A stretch of DNA of 39,187 bases from JBQTKD01 sp052386455. Its GTDB lineage: Bacteria > Actinomycetota > Actinomycetes > Sporichthyales > Sporichthyaceae. The position numbers were made by a program, and so were the translations under genes. The DNA lies in assembly GCA_052386455.1 (NCBI GenBank), contig JBQTKD010000077.1, forward strand, positions 1 through 39,187, written 5' to 3'. Shown piece by piece: positions 34,582 to 39,187 of the stretch. Position 1 is the stretch's first letter; each line of letters begins with the position of its first letter. The notes beneath the pieces are model-generated. The model worked only from the letters and a program-made list of their open reading frames with translations. It made no database searches and had not been told where the DNA came from.

Positions 34582-34601
34582 TGAGTATGTTAGGTTACTC
34601 A
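34582..34601. promoter_or_regulatory. Operator-like palindrome between the hydrolase and FadE5-like genes
   Basis: TGAGTATGTTAGGTTACTCA is an inverted repeat (TGAGTAT / TTACTCA, 6 of 7 paired, six-base centre) in the divergent promoter region. It lies 49 bases upstream of the acyl-CoA dehydrogenase ATG. Its shape suits a TetR-family regulator of lipid genes; no such regulator is encoded nearby. Confidence 0.55.
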
Positions 34602-34650
34602 TAGTAGATCGCGCTTCCCGGCGCACGGTCTAAGCCACGAGGGGTTGGCC

Positions 34651-36480
34651 ATGGGGCACTACAGGAGCAACCGGCGCGACATCGAATTCAACCTGTTCGA
34701 GTTCCTCCGCCGCGACGAAATCCTAGGAACCGGTCCGTACGCCGAGGTGGACGTCGATTCCGCCCGCGCGCTGCTCGACGAGATGGAGCGCCTGGCCGAG
34801 ACCGACCTCGCCGACGCGATGGTCGATTCCGACCGCAATCCCCCGGTGTTCGACGCCAAGAACCACTCGGTGACCATGCCCGAGTCGTTCAAGAAGGCCC
34901 AGAACGCGTACATGAACTCCGAGATGTGGCGCCTGGACGTGCCCGTCGAGATCGGCGGGACCGCCGCCCCGTCTTCGCTGCGCTGGGCGCTGCAGGAAAT
35001 GGTGCTCGGCTCGAACCCGGCCGTGCACATGTTCGCCGCCGGCCCCGGCTTCGCTGCGATGCTCTACCGCAACGGCACCCCCGCGCAGCAGCAGCTCGCG
35101 CAGTGGATCGTGGACAGGCGGTGGGGCGCCACCATGTGCCTCACCGAGCCGGACGCCGGCTCGGACGTCGGCGCCGGCCGGTCGAAGGCCGTGCAGCAGC
35201 CCGACGGCACCTGGCACATCACCGGCGTCAAGCGCTTCATCACCTCGGCCGAGCACGACATGGCCGACAACATCGTGCACTTCGTGCTGGCGCGCCCCGA
35301 AGGGGCGGGCCCGGGCACCAAGGGCCTGTCCCTGTTCATCGTGCCGAAGTTCCACGTGGACCCGGCCACCGGCGAACTCGGCGAGCGCAACGGCGCCTTC
35401 GTCACCAACGTCGAGCACAAGATGGGCCTGAAGGCCTCCACCACGTGCGAGCTGACGTTCGGGGACTCGATCCCCGCGGTCGGCACCCTGCTGGGCGACG
35501 TGCACGACGGCATCGCGCAGATGTTCCAGATCATCGAGAACGCCCGCATGATGGTCGGCACCAAGGCCATCGCGACGCTTTCGACGGGGTACCTGAACGC
35601 GCTGGCCTACGCAAAGGAGCGCGTCCAGGGCGCGGACCTCACCCGCGCCGCGGACAAGACCGCGCCGCGCGTCACGATCATGGCCCACCCCGAGGTGCGC
35701 CGGTCGCTGATGATGCAGAAGGCCTACGCCGAGGGCATGCGCGCACTCGTGCTCTACACGGCCAGCATCCAGGACGGCATCCACGGCGACCACCTGGCCG
35801 GGCGCACCCCGTCCGCGGACGCCGAGCGGCTCAACGACCTGCTGCTGCCGCTGGTCAAGGGCTGCGGCTCGGAGCGCTCCTACGCCCTGCTCGGCGACGC
35901 GCTGCAGATCTTCGGCGGTTCCGGCTACCTGCAGGAGTACCCGCTCGAGCAGTACATCCGCGACGCCAAGATCGACACCCTCTACGAGGGCACCACCGCG
36001 ATCCAGGCGCTGGACTTCTTCTTCCGCAAGATCGTCCGGGACCAGGGCCAGGCCCTGACCGCGCTCGCCGAGGAGATCGAGAAGTTCGCGGCCGCGGACC
36101 CGACCGGTTCGCTGGGCGCCGAGCGCGCGCTGCTCGGGCACGCGCTGGCGGACGTGCAGGCGATCGTCGGCACGATGATCGGCTCGCTGACCGAGGCCAT
36201 GGGCCAGGTCGACGAGATGTACAAGGTCGGCCAGAACGCCACGCGGCTGCTCATGTGCACCGGCGACCTGGTCGTCGGGTGGCTGCTGCTGCGCCAGGCC
36301 GAGGTGGCGCTGCGCGCGCTCGAGGGCTCGCCCGCGGCCCGCGACGCGGCGTTCTACCGCGGCAAGGTGGCGGCGGCACGCTTCTTCGCCGCCCAGGTCC
36401 TGCCCACGCTGCACGCGCAGCGGGTCATCGCGGCCGCCGTCGACAACACGCTGATGGACGTCGCCGAGACAGAGTTCTAG
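34651..36480 (+). CDS. Acyl-CoA dehydrogenase, FadE5-like
   Basis: The 609-residue flavoprotein begins GHYRSNRRDIEFNLFEFL and has RNPPVFDAKNHSVTMPESFK, both close to mycobacterial FadE5 (Rv0244c) in wording and length. Substrate- and FAD-binding segments are CLTEPDAGSDVGAGRSKA and IFGGSGYLQEYP. The catalytic base is Glu446 in TLYEGTTAIQALDFFF. It oxidises acyl-CoA to enoyl-CoA in fatty acid breakdown; FadE5 has broad chain-length use. AGGGG lies seven bases before the ATG. Confidence 0.93.
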   Translation: MGHYRSNRRDIEFNLFEFLRRDEILGTGPYAEVDVDSARALLDEMERLAETDLADAMVDSDRNPPVFDAKNHSVTMPESFKKAQNAYMNSEMWRLDVPVEIGGTAAPSSLRWALQEMVLGSNPAVHMFAAGPGFAAMLYRNGTPAQQQLAQWIVDRRWGATMCLTEPDAGSDVGAGRSKAVQQPDGTWHITGVKRFITSAEHDMADNIVHFVLARPEGAGPGTKGLSLFIVPKFHVDPATGELGERNGAFVTNVEHKMGLKASTTCELTFGDSIPAVGTLLGDVHDGIAQMFQIIENARMMVGTKAIATLSTGYLNALAYAKERVQGADLTRAADKTAPRVTIMAHPEVRRSLMMQKAYAEGMRALVLYTASIQDGIHGDHLAGRTPSADAERLNDLLLPLVKGCGSERSYALLGDALQIFGGSGYLQEYPLEQYIRDAKIDTLYEGTTAIQALDFFFRKIVRDQGQALTALAEEIEKFAAADPTGSLGAERALLGHALADVQAIVGTMIGSLTEAMGQVDEMYKVGQNATRLLMCTGDLVVGWLLLRQAEVALRALEGSPAARDAAFYRGKVAAARFFAAQVLPTLHAQRVIAAAVDNTLMDVAETEF

Positions 36481-36655
36481 CCCCGAAAATACTTCTGGAC
36501 GGCAGGTGTAATCCGTCGTCCCACCGGGTACCTACAGCCGTGAGCACGGCAGTCCAGCCGCGCCTCGAACGTCACGGACGGTGGCTGCAGACCTGGTGGG
36601 GGTTCGCGGCCACGGCTCGACCGCTGTCACCGGCACATGCGGCGGACGAGTCCGC

Positions 36656-36705
36656 GACAACGGGTGGAGCGCCCGGATCGGCAGCCGCGCGCTCCACCCG
36701 TTGTC
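36656..36705. terminator. Two-way hairpin between FadE5-like gene and small secreted protein gene
   Basis: GACAACGGGTGGAGCGC (36656-36672) pairs perfectly with GCGCTCCACCCGTTGTC (36689-36705) over 17 bases, with a 16-base loop. It lies 19 bases past the stop of the minus-strand gene and 175 bases past fadE5. The stretch 36481-36655 before it holds no convincing gene. Confidence 0.8.
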
Positions 36706-36724
36706 CATTTTCGGGCCGAGCCTG

Positions 36725-37027
36725 TCAGCAGGAGCGGGATCCGCGGCTGTATCCGGCGTTGTAGCCGGCGGCGTACCCGCGCCCGTACGCGCCGTCGCCG
36801 CTGCTGCCGGAGCCCCTGGAACAGGAGCGTCCGTCGGCGGACCCGGCCGCGTACCCGGCCCGGTAGCCACGCCGAAAGTCGTTGGTTGCCGACACCGCGG
36901 GGCCGTTCGGCCTCGAGGTCACCGAGGCAGCGGCCGCGTCGCTGCTCGCGACCGCCGGGGCAGGCACGGGCCCGGCGAGCAGGGCCACCCCCGCGAGGGT
37001 CGCGGCGAGCGTCGATCGAGCACGCAT
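36725..37027 (-). CDS. Small secreted Gly/Tyr/Arg-rich protein
   Basis: The 100-residue protein has a Sec signal (RSTLAATLAGVALLAGPVPA) cleaved near residue 30. Its mature part is dominated by Gly, Ser, Tyr and Arg in a repeated pattern (RRGYRAGYAAGSADGRSC; YGRGYAAGYNAGYSRGSRSC) with two Cys. GGAG lies five bases before the ATG. No domain is recognised. The repeats suggest a cell-surface or aggregating peptide. Confidence 0.6.
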   Translation of the reverse strand: MRARSTLAATLAGVALLAGPVPAPAVASSDAAAASVTSRPNGPAVSATNDFRRGYRAGYAAGSADGRSCSRGSGSSGDGAYGRGYAAGYNAGYSRGSRSC

Positions 37028-37088
37028 GGGAACTCCAAGAGCCGGGGCTCGGGTTGGTAGATCGTAAACCGGAGGCGACAAAGCAAGA

Positions 37089-37125
37089 GCTGTGCCGAAA
37101 GCCCCCGTGCGGGTTCCGGCACAGC
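37089..37125 (-). terminator. Hairpin after the small basic protein gene
   Basis: GCTGTGCCG (37089-37097) pairs with CGGCACAGC (37117-37125) around a centre containing GCCCCCGTGCGGG. It lies 23 bases past the stop of the minus-strand gene at 37149. The same GCCCCCGTGCGGG core recurs at 37370-37382. Confidence 0.65.
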
Positions 37126-37148
37126 CCAAGCGTTCCGTGCGAGGTGGG

Positions 37149-37340
37149 TCAGTCGTCCCAGCCGCCGCCACGACGCCAACCGCCGCCGTAGCCGTGGTCG
37201 GAGTCGTCGTCGTACCAGCTCCGGCGCCGCCACATGCGGCGGTAGCAACGGCGACGCCGCCACCGGCTGCGAATGAAGCGGCAACGCCGGGAACCGTAGC
37301 CACCGCCTACCGTGGGCAGGGAGAACAGACTGCTGGACAT
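37149..37340 (-). CDS. Tiny Arg/Tyr/Gly-rich basic protein
   Basis: The 63-residue protein starts MSSSLFSLPTVGGGYGSRRC and has a strongly basic middle (RFIRSRWRRRRCYRRMWRRR) and an acidic/Gly tail (YDDDSDHGYGGGWRRGGGWDD, given here in part of its run). A clear ribosome site (AAGGTGGGA) precedes ATG 37340, and hairpins flank it on both sides, which supports a real gene. It could bind nucleic acid or act at the surface; the function is unknown. Confidence 0.55.
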   Translation of the reverse strand: MSSSLFSLPTVGGGYGSRRCRFIRSRWRRRRCYRRMWRRRSWYDDDSDHGYGGGWRRGGGWDD

Positions 37341-37363
37341 GTGATCCCACCTTCGGAAAATGT

Positions 37364-37389
37364 GCCGCGGCCCCCGTGCGGGCCGCGGC
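37364..37389. other. Hairpin in the leader of the tiny basic protein gene
   Basis: GCCGCGGCCC (37364-37373) pairs with GGGCCGCGGC (37380-37389) around CCGTGC. It lies just upstream of the ribosome site of the minus-strand gene at 37149-37340, or could end transcription of something read from the left. It shares its core with 37101-37113. Confidence 0.5.
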
Positions 37390-37509
37390 GGTGCTTTCAA
37401 CAGGTCCGATCCTTCGCGTTTTCCCGGGTTCGCCCCGGGTTGCTACCCGGTCTCCCGTTGGGGTGCCAGCACCCCATTGATCCACTCCGGGCGGGTACTG
37501 TCGCACCTC

Positions 37510-38190
37510 GTGATCGTGCGCGTGGTGGTCGCCGACGACGAGATGCTGATGCGCGAAGGCGTCCGCCAGTCCCTCGCCGCATGCGAGGACATCGAGGTCG
37601 TCGCGGTGTGCCAGGACGGCGACGAGCTCCTGGCGGCGATCGAGGCGCACGAGTTCGACGTGCTCGTCACCGACATCCGGATGCCGCCGACCAAGACCGA
37701 CGAGGGCATCCGCGCGGCGCAGGCGGTGCGCGACCGCCGGCCGGAGGCGGGCGTCGTGGTGCTCTCGCAGTACGCCGAACCCGCCTACGCGGCCGCGTTG
37801 CTCGCCGGGGGCAGCGCGGGACGGGCGTACATGCTCAAGGAACGGGTCGCCTCCCCCGAGGACCTGGCGAACGTGGTCCGCGTGGTTGCCGGCGGCGGCT
37901 CCTTCGTGGAGCCGGCCGTCGTCGAGGCGTTCGTGAAGGACGCCGCCCCCGGCGCCGACCCGCTGCACGCGCTCACGGCGCGGGAGATCGAAGTGCTCTC
38001 CGAGATGGCGCTGGGCAAGACGAACGCGTCGGTGGCGCGCAGCCTGTTCATCGAGGAGAAGTCGGTGGAGAAGCACATCGGACGGATCTTCGCCAAGCTC
38101 GAACTCGGCGACGAGAGCGACATGCACCGCCGCGTGGTCGCCGTACGCCTGTACCTGTCCGCCGGCGATCGCCTCGCCCGCCGCCACTAG
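37510..38190 (+). CDS. Orphan NarL/LuxR-type response regulator
   Basis: The 226-residue regulator has a receiver with Asp9-Asp10, phosphorylated Asp55 (VTDIRMPPTKTDEG) and Lys in YMLKERV. A LuxR-type DNA-binding domain follows (LTAREIEVLSEMALGKTNAS, then KSVEKHIGRIFAKLEL). The PPTKTDEG wording marks a common actinobacterial subgroup. GTG 37510 (or GTG 37516) lies about eight bases after TACTGT, suggesting a leaderless transcript. No kinase is adjacent; the pair at 24826 has its own regulator. Confidence 0.9.
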   Translation: MIVRVVVADDEMLMREGVRQSLAACEDIEVVAVCQDGDELLAAIEAHEFDVLVTDIRMPPTKTDEGIRAAQAVRDRRPEAGVVVLSQYAEPAYAAALLAGGSAGRAYMLKERVASPEDLANVVRVVAGGGSFVEPAVVEAFVKDAAPGADPLHALTAREIEVLSEMALGKTNASVARSLFIEEKSVEKHIGRIFAKLELGDESDMHRRVVAVRLYLSAGDRLARRH

Positions 38191-38193
38191 GCG

Positions 38194-39016
38194 CTACTCG
38201 CCGGCGTAGAGCCGTTCGAGGTCGACGATCTCCACGTCGTTGCCGATGGCTACGGGCGATGGAGCGCGGCCTGCGGTGAACAGGAGCAGCCGGGCGCCGG
38301 CGGCGCCCGGCGTGACGTCGCGGACGTGTCGCAGTCGCTCGACGTCGGCAGGCACGAGGGAGCGCCACTTCGCCTCGCCGAGAACCAGGATGCGGTCCCC
38401 GGCTCGGACCACCACGTCCACCTCGTGGCCGCGATGCTCGCGGCACGGCACGTCGGCCGCCCCCACAACCTGGGCGCGCTCGCCGCCGAGAGTGGCTGCG
38501 GCGGCGTGCACGAGACACCATTCGCGAGCCAGGCCCTCCAGGTGTGGACCGAGAATGCGGGACTCCACCGTCGCGGTTGCCTCGTCCCAGACCGTCGCCC
38601 CCAGGCGGCGGGCCAGCCGAGCCTCGTGCGGCGCGATCAGGACCTGATGGGTACGGATCATCGGTTCGGCGATGCGGTACGTGGACCGTCGCGCGTGCAG
38701 CGGATTGGGCACCCGGACGACGAGGCGGGTGTCCTCCAACGTCCGCAGCGGGTGCGCCAGCGCCGTCTCCTTGCGCCCGAGGACGGAGGCGATCTGTCCT
38801 CGACGGGTAGCGCCGGCGGCGATCGCCGCCAGCACCGAGAGGTACAGCGCCGGGTCGGCGGGTCCCATCTCCTCCGCCAGCCGATCGACGGCAGTTCCAG
38901 TACCGCGCCGGTCAGGTAGGGGAACTCGTCGAGCGCGACCGGCACGGGTGCCCGACGAAGTTCGTCAGAGCGTTCCACTCGGCTGTTCGGTCGAACAGGT
39001 CGGCTGGTCGATGCAA
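38194..39016 (-). pseudogene. Decayed DUF234/archaeal-type AAA ATPase, in three frames
   Basis: Three blocks of one family protein occur in order but in different frames. The N-terminus reads RPADLFDRTAEWNALTNFVG (from TTG 39016). The Walker B region reads APVPVALDEFPYLTGAVLEL (38978 frame). The C-terminal part (ATG 38868 frame) starts PADPALYLSVLAAIAAG and ends in a nuclease-like DUF234 domain with HEVDVVVRAGDRILVLGEAK. Walker A and the sensor region are missing: about 270 codons remain of roughly 480 expected. The C-terminal 224 residues are still open and might be expressed. An ISL3 element lies just upstream. Confidence 0.72.
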
Positions 39017-39063
39017 CACACAGTTATTGTAAATCTATCTATGAGTGCTCCCCGCCCTTTACT

Positions 39064-39187
39064 GGCTCTTCCTACTTGAGGTGGGGGCTGGTCAGTCCGC
39101 CGCCGATGAGCAGCATGCGTAGTCGGTAGTTGTCGCGGTTGCGGAAGCCGCGGGCGATGCGCCGGTGCAGTTCGATGAGGCCGTTGA
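39064..39187 (-). mobile_element. End of an ISL3-family insertion sequence (runs off the right edge)
   Basis: The end begins near GGCTCTTCC at 39064, the type of terminal sequence seen in ISL3 elements, and contains the transposase C-terminus. The target-site duplication cannot be checked because the other end is outside the window. Confidence 0.65.
39072..39187 (-). CDS. ISL3-family transposase, C-terminal end
   Basis: The last 37 codons read NGLIELHRRIARGFRNRDNY then RLRMLLIGGGLTSPHLK and TAG at 39072-39074. The N-G-x-x-E...ARGFRN pattern is the end of the ISL3-type DDE transposase domain, including the region of the final catalytic Glu. The rest is beyond the window edge. Confidence 0.75.
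   Translation of the reverse strand, partial: NGLIELHRRIARGFRNRDNYRLRMLLIGGGLTSPHLK

Noticed and set aside
36541..36764. Plus-strand frame starting VSTAVQPRLERHGRWLQTWW after the FadE5-like gene
   Set aside because: It runs straight through the terminator hairpin and into the antisense of the small secreted gene, with no ribosome site or family match.
37149..37389. Possible riboswitch or small RNA from the paired hairpins
   Set aside because: No known riboswitch fold or conserved core could be recognised; recorded only as hairpins.

Overview
The window is a GC-rich (about 70%) actinobacterial chromosome segment. Many genes start with GTG or TTG. Neighbouring genes are often joined by 4-base GTGA/ATGA overlaps, and several starts look leaderless. 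The gene families are mainly actinobacterial: a mycothiol-world DinB-fold protein (TIGR03084), a FadE5-like acyl-CoA dehydrogenase, an MhuD-like haem-degrading enzyme, a SigG/TIGR02960 sigma factor, an AbiEi/DUF559 protein, DtxR/IdeR iron boxes and a TCGA-type SOS box. The FadE5 and MhuD relatives suggest the Mycobacteriales/Sporichthyales/Frankiales neighbourhood, but genus cannot be settled from the sequence.

Layout. 1-2135: a minus-strand set (TIGR03084 protein, SAM methyltransferase, start of a PIG-L/LmbE deacetylase). 2202-4318: an exported dienelactone hydrolase, then a DUF559/AbiEi-like gene bracketed by two 60-bp palindromes. 4368-6902: secreted or membrane proteins (two META-like lipoproteins, a small membrane protein, a type I copper protein). 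7142-9272: a metal-linked unit (UPF0718 permease, TIGR03943 subunit, Zur regulator) with a candidate Zur box. 9539-13022: an iron-box-controlled unit made of a TIGR03118 lipoprotein, EfeO and EfeB. It ends at a perfect 40-bp palindrome and meets a convergent pair of ferritin-like genes (13081-14450). 14776-15552: a third exported, META-like protein.

15585-24557 is one long minus-strand block. It holds MoxR ATPase, DUF58 and a transglutaminase-fold membrane protein (its catalytic Cys replaced by Ala), then a branched-chain-amino-acid-type ABC transporter (LivH, LivF, and a LivM-LivG fusion) and a PadR regulator. 24826-27914: a two-component system and an unrecognised exported protein. 27923-29670: a Uma2 remnant, dinB with an SOS box over its promoter and start, and a coiled-coil protein. 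29676-33647: a SigG-type sigma factor, two tandem ABM-fold proteins, a cytosine-5 methyltransferase with Vsr, and the MhuD-like enzyme. 33712-38190: an alpha/beta hydrolase, a FadE5-like gene with an operator-like palindrome, two tiny Arg/Gly/Tyr-rich proteins and an orphan response regulator. The right end holds a decayed DUF234 ATPase and the end of an ISL3-family insertion sequence.

Common themes are metal and haem handling (Zur unit, Efe unit, ferritin-like pair, copper protein, MhuD) and DNA upkeep (dinB, C5 methylase plus Vsr). The least explained signals are a dispersed repeat that begins exactly at stop codons (near 18160, 19849 and 33645), the 60-bp palindrome pair around the DUF559 gene, and the loss of catalytic or signature residues in the transglutaminase and Liv ATPases.
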